From NCBI GenBank assembly GCA_032719365.1, contig CM064875.1:15983816-16047815 (forward strand): a stretch of DNA of 64,000 bases, written 5' to 3'. Both the position numbers and the translations under genes were made by a program. A model generated the notes under the pieces. The model made no database searches and was not told the DNA's origin. It saw only the letters and a list, made by a program, of their open reading frames with translations. Source of the DNA: Prinsepia uniflora. Taxonomy: Eukaryota; Streptophyta; Magnoliopsida; Rosales; Rosaceae. Shown piece after piece: positions 44,816-57,312 of this stretch (positions are counted from its first letter, which is position 1; each line of letters opens with the position of its first letter).

Positions 44816-45886
44816 TCAATAATAGGAGTGACCTGCTAACCTTTCAAGCATTTGATCAATGAAGGGCAAAGGAAAGTGATCCTTCCTAGTTGCTTTGTTC
44901 AGGCGTCGATAGTCGATGCAGACTCTGTATCCGGTCACTGTTCGTTGGGGCACTAGCTCTCCTTCACTGTTCGCAACAACTGTGACTCCACTTTTCTTTG
45001 GGACTACTTGGACTGGTGAGACCCATTTGCTATCTGAAATTGGGTAGATGACACCACAGTCCAAGAGTTTGATGACCTCCTGTTTCATGACTTCCATCAT
45101 TGGAGGATGGAGGCGACGTTGGGCTTCGCGAGAGGGCTTTGCATCATCTTCTAGTAAGATTCGATGCACACAGGTTGTAGGGCTGATTCCCTTGATATCT
45201 GACAGAGTCCATCCAATGGATGTCTTGTACTTCGTCAAGACCTGTACTAATCTGTCTTCTTGTGACTCGGTTAGTGCAGAAGACACTATGACGGGCAAAG
45301 TGTCGTACGAGCCAAGATAGGCATACTTCAGGTGGTCAGGCAAAACTTTGAGCTCGAGAACGGGGGCCTGAATCACTGAAGGAGGAGTGGTATTAGTACT
45401 AATTGGAAGTGACGAGGGTACCTGATGATGTACCATTCTGGGGGCCTCATTTAGGGTCATGACTTCTTCCCAAATTCGAGGTTCTAGTTCGTAATCCTTA
45501 TCCTCAACCAAGGCATCCCCTGATTGCGTTAGGCCAACTCCTTCCTGGATTATCATGTTGAGTGTGTCTCCTCGAATTGAATCAAGATGTTTCTCTGCGA
45601 GAGAAGTGCACACGTCAATAGAAAAAGTAGTATGAGTTGTGGAACTAGGGTACCTCATGGCATCAAAAATGTTGAAGCCAATCTCCTCTCCGTCTACTTC
45701 CATAGTTAATGTTCCATTGAACACATCAATCTTTGTCTTGGCAGTTCTCATGAATGGTCTTCCCAACAGCATTAGTGGAGCTTGATTCGTAGGGGAATCC
45801 TCCATGTCTAGGACATAAAAGTCAGCGGGGAAGATTAGCTGGTTAACCTGCACAAGAACATCTTCGACGTATCCCTTAGGATACAC
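44816..45886 (-). pseudogene. pol: Athila pol: protease tail and reverse transcriptase N-terminal part
   Basis: 356 codons in the same frame. YPKGYVEDVLVQVNQLIFPA and MLLGRPFMRTAKTKIDV follow the protease, then a variable linker, then RT motifs WVSPVQVVPKKSGVTVV, RTVTGYRVCIDYRRLN, ATRKDHFPLPFIDQMLERL. It ends AGHSYY-stop (TGA at 44816-44818 in place of the usual Cys codon before FLDGYSG), a premature stop. Confidence 0.88.
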
Positions 45887-45952
45887 ATTAGAGCGATTGG
45901 CTAACTGAATGATAACATCGTCATGCTGTAATTTACCTAGACCTAGGGCAAC

Positions 45953-46654
45953 CTATAGTGAATATGGCATAACATTAATGGATGCTCCTAAGTCTAGCAT
46001 GACTTTATCAAATGACTTGTTACCAATCACGCAGGGAACAGAAAAACTCCCTGGATCCTTCAACTTTGGGGGTAGTTGACACTGTATTACAGCAGAAACT
46101 GTTTCACTCACCATCACAACCTCCTTCTCCCTCATCTGGCGCCTTGGAGTGCATAATTCTTTCAGAAATTTTGCGTATTTCGGCACTTGTTTGATGCACT
46201 CGATCAAGGGCATGTTGATTTGTACCCTTTTGAAGATCTCCAAGATTTCCTCATCGGATTCATTCTTCTTAGATTTGGCAAGCCTACTTGGAAATGGTGC
46301 ATGCACAAACGGGGAATTAGTAACAACCGAACTTGAAGGGATTGGGTTATTACCTTGTGTGTGGGTAGGTTGAATTGCCGCTTGTGTCGTGGTGGTCTTA
46401 GTTGCCACCATGTGCTTTTCAGCCTCAGAAACGGCTGGATCGGGCTCTATTTCTCCGACCACTTTACCACTTCGAGTGGTGATTGCATTGGCTTCAGGTC
46501 TTGCATTCGGGTTGGGTGTAGGTTGAGGTGGAAGCACTCCACTAGCTTGGATCTTACCCATGAAGTCCACGACCTTGCCCATTTGGTCCTTGAGATCAGC
46601 GATGTCTTTTTGTTGATTTTGCTGACCTGTGACAAGAGCCTGAGTTGACGCCAT
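45953..46654 (-). pseudogene. Athila gag C-terminus and protease
   Basis: 233 codons in the gag frame. A Pro/Thr/Ser-rich linker (ANAITTRSGKVV) leads to the aspartic protease, with the catalytic LDLGASINVM near the end (D-L-G instead of D-T/S-G, as usual in this lineage). A TAG at 45953-45955 follows PYSL and interrupts the protease. Confidence 0.8.
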
Positions 46655-46795
46655 TAGTGTTTGCTGCCCTTGGGAAAGAGCAGCCAGTATTTTATCATAA
46701 TCAAGATTAGAAGATGAAGAAGTATGATTATTTGCATGATTATGAGAAAAGTTAGAAAATGGGACCGGGGGCCTTGGTTGCCATGTGGGCCTTGG

Positions 46796-47971
46796 TTACC
46801 ATGTGGGCCTTGGGAACTGGTCTTGGACATGGTTTGGCCCGGTCGACATGTGCTGAGGGTTTAGAATATTGTTCGGATCTCTCCAACTGTAACCTTGGGT
46901 CCTTGGCCCTCCTTGAAAGCCTCCAATGGCGTGTGCCATTTCAGTTCCGGAGTCTTCCTCCCTTGCAGTGTAGGGACATTGTTCCTCAAGATGGCCTTGA
47001 GAGCATATGGAACAAACTGGAGCTACCTGTTTCTTTAGTTCAAGCGTATTTGAAAGCATAGAGGTGATCTTATCTAACTTTGAATCATTTATAGCATGGG
47101 AACTTACCTCATGTACCTTTCTAGAAATAGGATCGGCACCTTCGTATTGTGCATCATTGAGTGCACGACTTTCAAGTAGTGCACGACCATCTATTAGGCT
47201 CCGAGCTAAGAAACTTCCATTAGCTGCAGCATCGAGCAGTCCTCTATCCCAACCTTTGAGTCCTTCGTATAAGTAGGTTAAAAGATAGCCTTCTGTGATC
47301 CCATGAGTAGGGCATAAAGCACAAAGTTCCTTAAACCTCTCGTAGTACTGGCTGAAATTCTCATCATGTTCTTTCTGCTTGATTCCCGTGATCTCTTTGA
47401 TTAAGACCGTAATCTTTGAGGCAGGGAAGTACTTGGTAAGAAACTCCTGAACCAACTTCTCCCAAGAGTCAATATGATTGGGTGGGAGACTCAAAAGCCA
47501 TACCCGTGCTCTTTCTTCCAAGGACAATGGGAAAGCTTTCAGCTTCATGATTTCTAAGTCCGCATCATCCGGACACATACTACTAATGATGAATTGGAAC
47601 TCCGTTAAGTGTTTGTGTGGATCTTCATTTCTGATTCCACGGAACTTGGGTAGTTGATGAAGGACTCCACTCTTAAGCTCAATATCTTTCTTGTTGGTTC
47701 GAGGCTCGGGATACTGGATGCAGAAGTCTATAGTGCCATTTGTGTTTGCACATGTCTGCTCCCGGATACTCACGTTTCGTGCCATGGTTATCGGTGTTCC
47801 GAAAATCTGTTCTTCTTCTGAATTACTCTTCTCGCTTTTGGACTCACCGAATATTGGGGATGGAGGTTCGGATGAACCGGTTTGCTTAAGTGCGTCTCTG
47901 AATGTCGCGTTTCTTGGTGAGATGTCAAGTTGTCTTCTCAGCCGATCAAGCTTAGATTGATGAGCACGCAT
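46796..47971 (-). pseudogene. gag: Athila gag
   Basis: 391 codons from ATG at 47971. The capsid core is clear: KFRGIRNEDPHKHLTEF, KAFPLSLEERARVWLLSLPP, WEKLVQEFLTKYFPASK and YERFKELCALCPTHGI. A CCHC-type knuckle CSICSQGHLEEQC lies at about residues 320-332 for RNA packaging. The frame ends at a TAA (46796-46798) that interrupts a short PRPTW-type repeat; the same frame then continues into the protease, so gag and pol were one reading frame. Confidence 0.9.
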
Positions 47972-49314
47972 TCATAAGTTCATACCTCTATGAAAACAAA
48001 ACTCTAAGTTAGAAGGCAAGTATACACAAGAAGAGATAATAAGAGTAAGATAGTAGAGATTTGCATAAAGTATCACATAAATGGAAACCAGAATTAACAA
48101 AAAGTTACGTTAATGGAAAGAAAATGCACAAGTTCCAAATTCAAACGAATAATGCAATAAGTAGAGTTTTAGAGTGTCATGAATAACTTTCCCCTTCCGC
48201 TTCTCATAGTACTTTCCTGGGCGTACGACCTGCGCGTACTGATAACCACCATTCCACCATTCAACATTAATCATGGCCAGTTGAGATAGATGTAACGCGA
48301 GAAGCAAGGATAATTTTAAGAGCACCCCGAGGCTAGCTTGGCATATACTCCATTGGTGTTCCCTTTCTTAATCCAAAACTTGTCACCAGTCATAACTCTC
48401 CTAGACACCATAATCAATCCAAATGACGATTTAGAGAATTACCAAACCCTAGTGTTTACAAACTCCGCCCCAACCTCATGTCCATAGATTCGAGTCTATG
48501 GTGTGTGGTGATGAAACCCACACATCATGAAGGGTTAAGGAGAAAGTAAATAAGAGGGGCACTACCTATTCCCGAAAGTAAGATTTTGAAGAAAAAATGG
48601 GCTAAGAGATTCATGCAACTCTAAAACAGTTATTAGGAAACAATATTTACATTTTAGGAAATTCAAAGATGAATAATGTTTCTTACTCTTTTTTTTTTAA
48701 AAAAAAAAATTATTATTTTTAATTATTTTTAATTTTTAATTTTTTAATTATTATTTTTTAAATTATTTTTTATTTATTTATTCCAAAAAAATTTTTTCAT
48801 TTAAAATTTAAAGTTTAACAAGACATAAACAAATAATTGATTACATAAAAATAAAATAAGTATAAATATAACGTTAGTGGAACATAAAGTTAATGAAATA
48901 AAATTAAAAGAAAGTTAATGAAATAAAGTTAATTGTAATATAATTAAAGTTAAGGGAATAAAGAAAAAGTGTGAATATTAAGTTAATGGAATAAATAAAA
49001 GTAAAAGTAAAGAAAAGTGAACATATAAAATATGCATTTATGACAAGTATCAATTTAAATATGAACAAGTAAAAGTAAAAGTAAACAAATGAAATTAAAT
49101 TATGAACAAGTATCAATTAGAAATTAAGAAAAAGTAAAGTATGAGCATTATAAACAAAAATAATAAGAACAATAATAAGATGGATAAATAAAATATAAAC
49201 AAGTAAGTAAATATTATAAACAAATATAATATTAACAAAAGTAAAATTTATAAACAAGTATAATATGCACAATTTATATACATACACTAAAAAATTAAAA
49301 ATGATTTTCAATTT
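47972..49314 (-). other. Athila 5' leader
   Basis: Non-coding, becoming very A/T-rich (low-complexity block about 48690-49310). No open frame with a domain. It lies between the primer site and gag. Confidence 0.7.
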
Positions 49315-49331
49315 CCCCGGCAACGGCGCCA
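49315..49331 (-). other. Athila primer binding site
   Basis: TGGCGCCGTTGCCGGGG on the minus strand, 5 bp inside the 5' LTR, the usual Athila/Tat primer site. Confidence 0.9.
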
Positions 49332-49336
49332 AAAAT

Positions 49337-51279
49337 TGACTACGCCCAAACTGCGCATTAAATTAAACATGTAATTCGAGTGTTATGCAATTTAAACCCT
49401 TTTTGGGTAGATGTAGTATTGATAAATAGAGATCGTTCTTAACAGGGGAAATTAGGGACATTAATAATGTGTTAGTGAGAGATGAATAAAAGAATAATGA
49501 ATTAAAGAATAAAATAATCAAAGAATAAAATAATCAAAGAATTAATAAATTAAAGAATAGATGAATAAGAGAATAAAGAAATAATAAATTAATGAATTAC
49601 AAAGAATTAATAAATTAACGAATTAAAGAATGATATAATAAAAGAATAAAGGAATTAATTAATCAAAGAATAAAAGAATTAATTAATTAAAGAATCAATA
49701 AATTAAAGAATAAAGGAATGAAAGAATAAAAACATCAAAGAATAAAAGAATAAAAGAATAAAAGAATAAAAGAATAAAGAATAAACAATGGGGGTTTTGA
49801 AGAGGTTTGTAATTATGTGAATAAGTAAAAGCATAGATGAACTCATTCTATTTCTACTCTAACTTATGCACAAAGTAGACTTCACGTAAACACCAACTTC
49901 ACCAATATACTACAATTGCATAAATTTGAATTAATCACGAAATTATACCTTCACAAACTCATATTTCTTCATACATTTTTCATATTATAAATGCACCGAA
50001 CATCGGATTTTTACTTATAATATGATTACCTTAAGTTTGTGATTTAATGCGCCGAACAGCGGTCAAACATTAAATCTCTCCAAATCTACTCTAAATGCCC
50101 CGAACAGCGGATCAACATTTAGTTTCGAAATGAAGTTTAAGCTCTAGAATGTAAGAAGTAAATGATTTTTAGAAAGTAAAACACATGGAGATTATACTCA
50201 ATTTTCACAAAAGATAGGAAGGAGAAACCAATACACATATTGCATTATAATTAGAACCAATAACAAATAAAAGAGTTTAAGAGAATGGAGAGCAAATGTT
50301 ACACTTTTCAGATTGGGTGAGAACAATGGATTGTTTTTCACAAGGAACACCGAACAGCTGCTGGAACCCTATGAAGATGGAAGAAGATTAAACAAGGAAA
50401 TTCGGACTTGAACTCTCAAAATTTGTATTGGAACTATTTGCCAAAATTTCTCCTAAGAGAGGCTCAATTTTGTGCTTCTTGGAAGTGATTTCAACAAGTG
50501 AAATCAACTCCTATTTATAGGGAAAAAACTCAAATTAAACCCTAGAAAATAAATAAAAACTAAACAAAACTTATAATAAAAATATTCAAAAGTGAAATGA
50601 TGAGATTGGGTGGTGGTTTTAGTTGTAAAATTAAAAAATTGGGTTGGAAAGTGGAAGGAATGGCTGGCAACCTTTGCTGGAAAAGATGGAAGACTGTTCG
50701 GTGGGCTGCTGCTGATAAGGAAGAAAAAAGGCCGGCTGGGCGGTGCTGAAGTGCAGCTATGAGGTTCAGCAGGCGCGCGCCGAGGAGGGGAATTGGCTGT
50801 TGGTGAGCGCGCGCCGACGATGGATAAAGCACTTCGGGATGGGGCTGCAGGCGCAGGAGCAGGACTGCTGGAGGAGCTGCGTTGCTGAATTTGGGCCGGA
50901 GACGCGGGCCTGGGCTTGCGAGACGCGGGCCTAGGCTGCGGGCTTGTGCACTGGGCTGGATTTCTTTTTTTCTTTTTTTTCTGTTGGGCTGCAGCACTTG
51001 AATGGAAAAATGGTTTGGGCTCAGGATTTGTTTTGGGCTGCAAAATCAACTAATTAATTAACTTAGTAATATTTCACCAAAATTCGTCCATAATATTTTT
51101 GTTATAATTTCGATCGAGACGATTCTTTCGTCAAAATACTCCAAATTATAAACTTTATTTATTTAAACAAAAATAACCAGAATAAATTATTTTATCTATT
51201 TATTTAATATTTTAATATTAAAAGTCAAGTATAAAGGGTATAAAATAATATAAAATAATGCTTATTTGAGGACCTATCA
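49337..51279 (-). repeat. Athila 5' LTR
   Basis: 1,943 bp. Differs from the 3' LTR by scattered substitutions and a small duplication around a GACGCGGGCC motif near 50900-50935. Same A-rich block and CCGAACA repeats as the other LTR. Confidence 0.9.
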
Positions 51280-51284
51280 CCCTG

Positions 51285-51709
51285 CGAGGTGAGATCATGT
51301 TGTTGATCTTACGCTACATTGAGGACGTTGTAGCTTTACTAGGGTGGTGGTAAAGCTTGGTGTTGACAGTTTGGCTAGTAGTATCACCTTGGACTGACAA
51401 GTGAGATTTGGTGACTCCCAATGGGATCGGAGGTCAGGACATATTAATGATTAAGAGGAATCGTCAAGCTGAAGGAGTCAGCTTAATGATCACATTGTCA
51501 ATTTCAGGTGACTAGTTTCACTCTAGGTGGTCGAGTGTAATCAATACGACGTGAGTCTGTGATGAGATGTCTGAGTCCAGACGAGTTTTTGTGTTGGTCA
51601 GTGGGTGTACAAGTGTACACGTGTTGAGAGGCCCATTTGTTTCCACGAGGTAGATGTGGAATACGGATAGTTGGAATTTCGAGGACGAAATTCTTTAAGG
51701 GGGGAAGGT
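51285..51709 (+). other. LARD-like internal region, right part, with polypurine tract
   Basis: Continues the internal region interrupted at 38687. It ends TTCGAGGACGAAATTC and then AAGGGGGGAAGGT (51697-51709), the polypurine tract, directly before LTR B. Confidence 0.8.
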
Positions 51710-54700
51710 TGTAACGACCCGTCCCGAATTCCAGGATTAGATTAGTGACTAATCTTGATTAGTAAGGTTGATCGGTGATTAGTTGGGCGAAATCAGGCGA
51801 ACGATGCAAAATGACCGTTTTGCCCCTAGTCGTGGGCAAAATGTTGACTTTTTGATCGGGCGGTCAAATGGAGTTTGACCAATGACCGTGACGTAGTTCA
51901 GGACGTCACGAGTTCATAGACAAGTGGCACGTTTGATTCCGACATTCGAGGAAAAAGTTATGACGTTCGGAAGTTGAGAGGTATTTTGGTAATTTGGCTA
52001 AAAAGGGGCCAAATGTCGACTTTTGACCTGGGAAGTCCAATGGACGAGGGCCAAGGACCGTTACGTAGAGTGAGTCGATACGAATCCAATGACAGGTGGC
52101 ATGCCGAAATCGAAGGTTCGACAATGAAGTTATGGTCACGGGAACGAATTCGATTAACCGAACGAACCGAGGCTTCGATTAAAATAATATTAAAATAATG
52201 AATAGTGACTGTTGATTGTGGATTCTTGGATGAGTGACAAGTGTCACCCATCCCTTGTTTCATGGCCCAAAATCTGCTCCATGTTTCTCGTTAATCCTCA
52301 TCATCATGTTTAATCATCATCATTAGCCATCACTAAAATATTTTCTTCTTTGTTACTTGAACTTGAACCGTGAAGAAGCAAAGAAAACAGAGCAGGGGAA
52401 ATGCGAGAATTAAGCTTGCTCCCATAGCCAATCCCTTCCACACTAAACCACCAGAGATTAGAGAATTATGAGAAGGAATTGTGAGGACTGATTTAAGGAG
52501 GAAACCACTAAACCCAAAGCTCAAAACTGTGAAGATTCAAATTCCCCCATTAAATCGAATTCGAATTTTTAGGTCCAGAAACTTCAAATTGAGCTTGATT
52601 CTAGCTTTCTGGGATCGAGATGAGTCGAACCCAATGAAGATTGGGGAGAATTGGAGTCGAATTGAGGAAGAACAGAAGGAGCGAAGTCTCTGAATTTTCG
52701 ACCTTGAGTCGAGGAATTTGAGGCTTTGATTGAAGAAATTGAACTGGGGAATATGTTCCTTAAGATCCCACGATGCTTATGGAAGGATCAAATGAAGGAA
52801 AACGATGGATATTGCTGAAGTTTAATGAATACACAGTGTACGGCAGTTCTTCGAAGAGTCGAGCTTGATTCGACTGGTTTGAGGTAAGTGTTCGTGTAAT
52901 TGACTTCACAGAACCTTAATTGGACTCAAAACGAACCTGTTTGAATGTTCAATTGAAAGAGTTGGTGTCGAATTGATAGGAAATGAGTCGGGTTATCTCG
53001 CGGGCCAACTAGACCCGTTTTACAAACAACCGGGTGAGGACGAAGGCACTGTAGCTGGCGCGTGGGTTTCACGCGCAGCCACTCACGGTGGCGCGTGATG
53101 GCGCATGGGCACGAATATCGAGGTGAAGTCAACATGACTTCTGTCCTTTTTAATGTAACGAACATTTTGGGATTGGTTTCGTGTCAAATGGACACCGTCT
53201 CGATATTGTTCGGGACGTCCGAAGGTGTTAAATCGAGTTTAAAAATAGTTAAAAATTCGGGAAAATTACGGGACTTTAATAGGAGCTTAATGATGAGGTT
53301 AGTGACCCTCTATTTTGATTTGGACAGGATTGGGAGTTCCGGTGATAGTGGTGTGGCCCGGAAGGGCCTATGGCACGCGTATCGAGGCGTATCGTTGAAC
53401 GGTCTATGCGTGGACTTTATTTTCTAACTGTGATGCATGCATACATGATTTAAATGCTTTATTATATGATTTGATACGCTTTGGTATGCTTGATGTTTCA
53501 ATCCGGTGATTTCTCGATTTTCTGGATTATTATATTATATTATTTTTGGCACGATTTTCGAGAAATTATGAAATTGATGTTTTGGGCGTAAGCCCGGGAT
53601 TTAAAATGATGTTTTGACTCGGGTTATGAGCCAGGAATTGAAAATGATATTTTGACTCGGATTATGAGTCAAGGATTTGATTTCATCGATTTATATGAAA
53701 ATGGCAACTAAGGTTGCGATCGCACGGATTTGCGTGAAAATGATATTTTGGGCTTGAGGCCCAAGTGAATAGTGATTTTGACTCGGATTTGAAGTTACAT
53801 TTGAATATGATTAAATTGATGATTTTGATTTATAAAGTGGATTATGGACACTGTTTTATGATGAATTTGTGGAACTTGCTTTTTGAAAGCTATGTCTCGG
53901 GCACCGGCCCTATTGAAATATTTTTTACTTGATTTGAGACATAAATGGTTTTAAAATGACATTACTGGATTCCGTGACTGTTCCACATATACCATCCTCT
54001 GTGATTTGATAATCTCCTCCAGACGTCGTAGTTCCTGGAGTAGTCACTATCCACTGCCTGGAGATGAGTAGCTCCGAGGGAGGCTCACTCTTAGGAGTGT
54101 GGGACCACTACCTGGAGATGAGTAGCTCCGAGGGAGGCTCACTCGCAGGAGCGTGGGATTATGTTGATATCCTCGAGATGTCATTGTTCCTGGAGTTGAT
54201 GTACTCGGACGTGAGACACCGAGTTTGCACTCGTTGCATTGATATCGTGACAGGATATATGGATATTGAGATTGGATATTGAGGATTGGTGGTATTGTGA
54301 TTTATTGATATTTGTGTCCAGAGGCTTTATAACAGATGCTTTCTAACATGATGCTTTAAGTCATGAACTGATTTGATGAACATGAGTTTTTATGGACCAT
54401 GGGAAAACGTATTTTGATTTTATCGGTCCACTAATCATACTTGATTGATTTCACACTATTACTCATGTTTTAAGTTGTGCATGTACGTTTGTGAAAACTG
54501 AAGGGTAAGAATGTGTTTTGATAAATGTATTTCTACAAGTTCATTTTCGTCCACTCATAGCTTCGATTGGTTTTAATGCCCTTCAGGTTGATCACGGATG
54601 CGACTGCAGCAGAGACTGAGACATTGCACGCCTCGTCCATCGATCTTGGCGCACTCTGGAAGCCCCATTTGGGCAGTGACTTTTGGTTATCCCTTGTCTG

Positions 54701-54770
54701 ACACCTCTTGTTGGACCGGAGCAGGGCACATTCCACGGTAATCCCGGGGGGATTGGGATAGGTCCTGTCA
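51710..54770 (+). repeat. LARD-like LTR B
   Basis: 3,061 bp, same ends as LTR A. Directly followed by a second tRNA-Met primer site and internal copy, so it is shared by two tandem units. Confidence 0.9.
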
Positions 54771-54773
54771 ACT

Positions 54774-54785
54774 TGGTATCAGAGC
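54774..54785 (+). other. Primer binding site (tRNA-Met), second copy
   Basis: TGGTATCAGAGC, 3 bp after LTR B. Confidence 0.9.
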
Positions 54786-56733
54786 AGGGTTGCTCTTTTT
54801 GTGCGCTCAGGTCGAGGGTGTGATGTCTCTTTGGACTGCAGTTCGTTATCTACCTGATAGATAGTTTTTGGGTTTGAATAGTGAATAGAGTGTGATTGGC
54901 CCGATACGCCGTGCGTTAATGTAATTCGACCCAAGTGGGGTTGTATATGACGAACTGGTAATGTGGGACCGTCGGTTCGGTCATGTGATATTGGATTGTT
55001 GTGCTGCTAGGTTCAGCTAGGTTTGAGGAACCCCATTTGAGTAATGGTCTAAAATGTGAACCTTAGTGGTGATTGCTAGTGTACGGGATGTTGGTACATC
55101 GGAGTTAGCCGATGACCTTAGTGGTGGAACCCACATTGATTAATGGTAGGATTGGATTTGACGTCTATACGATGTCTAGACCGCGGGGTCGGTCAGTTTG
55201 TGGATTTTATGTCACAGAGGTGAACCTTAGTCGTGACTAGTGGATGAGAACTTGTGCTGCGAAGAGCGGCTGAGGTCATGGATGACCACGTGGATGACTC
55301 TAGTCTCTTGTGAGTCTAGTTGGAACAATGGGATTCGATCAACGGTTACGGTTATGAGATAAAATTATGGAATTCCGAGTTAGACCGGGTATTGTGTGAT
55401 GTGTGGATACGGATCTCGATAGCAATGACTGTTAGTCGGTAGTCGTGTGGAGATGACTGGCTATCGAGGGTATTTAGTATGGTTGCAGTACTTGGGGATC
55501 AGGGGACGTTATGGGAACGATCATTATCCTGATGTGGTCAGAATGGTGGTACCCATAGTTGAGGGGTACGAGTAGAGGTTTGGATCGTCGCTCGGTATGA
55601 GCGGAGATCCAGGGTTATCATATTTCCACACGGTGTGCAAGTATGGATGTTTTTATGCTGGTACTTTTGTGCTAATGCTAGTATGGATGCATGTGTGCTG
55701 ATACTAGTGTTGTTGATAGTGTGTTGGTGCTGGTACTAGCACTGGTGCTAGTGTCGGTGATTTTGAGGACGATGAGCCATGAGTTGGGGCGCGACTCCGT
55801 CATGATGGACATATGTTCAGTATTTGAGATTTGGTAGTGGTTGAGTGATGGACTGGATGGGATCCAGTTGAGATTGTGAGGTGTTGGGATTAGTCCCGAC
55901 AGTGGTAAAATGACAAGTGATGAGTGGATAAAAAGGTATGATTGAGACTTGAGGAATCTTGGGATGACGTCCCTTACGTCATGAGAATTAGTGGATTTGG
56001 GGAGTTGTTGGCAACTCTGAGGTTGGTGTGATTGTATGTTTCTAATATCTCCAGAAAGGACAAGGAAATGATTGGAATTGGAAAAGACGAGGAAATCATT
56101 GGTGGTAGTGATGGGGGATTTTGTGATTGTAAATAACTTGGAGAACTGAGTGTTGAACCTGTAAAGGTTGAGATATGAGAACAAAATCGTAATGAATTAC
56201 ATCATTTTGTATGTGCGTAAATGGTTGTTAACGAACAAGAGGTCTGGGTAATGGATTGATTGCGGACACGTGGTTGTCCAAGTGAGATGAGGATGTGGGA
56301 AGTCCAGTGGTTGGACTTGACATCTCCTTGGGAGCATGTCAGTTTCCAACGCGGTTGGAACCTTAGTTTCGAGGAGAGTTGTGATTGTGGGACGAGAGGA
56401 ATGCTCGTTTCCGCATTGGCGATAGGTATTCGGGAGTCATTGGGGTTGACTTCTTATTTTCTGCCCTGGCAGACGTTGATTGTAGTTACCAGTACGTTGA
56501 GCGAGTATTGGTTGGTGGGCCCATGTGTGTTTTGGGGTCATCAGGAGGAGTTGCGTGTTTCGAAATTAGGTAAACAAGATTTCCCATTTTCTGCTTGGTG
56601 GCAGACGATGTTGGGTTACATGGCGTGGTGAGTGCAGCGAGTTTTGTTTGCATCCACGTAGGATGAGTATTGGCGTCATTGTTTTGGATCATTCTTGGTT
56701 TTTCCTAGGTGGGATTACAAGGATAGATACAAG
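54786..56733 (+). other. LARD-like internal region, second copy, truncated
   Basis: Collinear with 35483-37443 with a few percent difference, then stops abruptly at about 56733. Confidence 0.85.
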
Positions 56734-56925
56734 GTAGTCACGATCCACTGCCTGGAGATGAGTAGCTCCGAGGGAGGCTCACTCTCAGGAGCGTGGGACC
56801 ACTGCTTGGAGATGAGTAGCTCCGAGGGAGGCTCTGTCATAGGAGCGTGGGATTATGTTGATATCCCCCAGATACTCCGAGGGAGGCTCACTCATAAGAG
56901 ATCCCTGAAATATCACATACTCTGA
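56734..56925 (+). repeat. Third-LTR remnant of the LARD-like array
   Basis: GTAGTCACGATCCACTGCCTG onwards matches LTR interior at 34738-34873, including the 54-bp repeat units, then breaks up. It joins the truncated internal copy directly, so the 3' part of the internal region and the start of this LTR are deleted. Confidence 0.8.
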
Positions 56926-57307
56926 TCGGACGACAAAGTACAACCAAAGAGGCAAGAAGATAGATAAATAAATAAAAATGAATCTCGAGGGCCACCACCA
57001 CTCGGCATAGAAACATCACCCCGAGCGCTCTCGATAGCCCACCAGGTAACCCAAAAAAAAATACAACACCCCAATTTTTTTTTGGCCTATGCACTCGGCT
57101 CATTCAATCTCCAGTTTGGTTAACCGCCAATTTGGGGCCTTACAACTCATGACTTCTCATGCCTTGGCATAACTCAGGTTCTTTAAATCCTACCCTTCTT
57201 TCTAAACCTCAAGAGCTTAGCCCTGTTAAAACCAATTATGAAAGACCTAACTGATCTTATGGAAAAATCATGCTAATAATTTAGTTATGTATCTATGTTC
57301 TTAAATT
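56926..57307. other. Unassigned DNA
   Basis: No gene recognised. Short A-rich and T-rich runs near 57048 and 57075. Confidence 0.4.
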
Positions 57308-57312
57308 TCAAT

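Larger units (their letters stand above)
38688..51279 (-). mobile_element. Athila-type Ty3/gypsy retrotransposon, complete, nested
   Basis: 12,592 bp, minus strand, flanked by the perfect TSD CCCTG (38683-38687 and 51280-51284). LTRs 38688-40602 and 49337-51279 have TG...CA ends and differ by roughly 2-3% by eye. Next to the 5' LTR lies the primer site TGGCGCCGTTGCCGGGG (minus strand, 49315-49331), typical of Athila/Tat. Gag, protease, RT, RNase H and integrase run 47971 to 42462. No chromodomain, and no envelope-like ORF in the 1.9 kb between integrase and the 3' LTR. Three premature stops and one frameshift separate the coding region from integrity. Confidence 0.93.
32407..56733 (+). mobile_element. 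LARD-like chromovirus derivative in tandem array (with nested Athila)
   Basis: Order: LTR (32407-35467), tRNA-Met primer site (35471-35482), internal region (35468-38687 continued at 51285-51709), LTR (51710-54770), primer site again (54774-54785), second internal copy (54771-56733), then a third-LTR remnant. Both full LTRs are 3,061 bp. The internal region, about 3.6 kb, contains no protease, RT or integrase motif that I can see. Long LTRs with a non-coding internal domain define LARDs. The ends TGTAAC...CTGTCA, the tRNA-Met site, and a GAGGACGAAATT plus purine-tract sequence before the LTR are chromovirus (Del/Tekay)-like. It would depend on enzymes of an autonomous relative. Confidence 0.75.
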
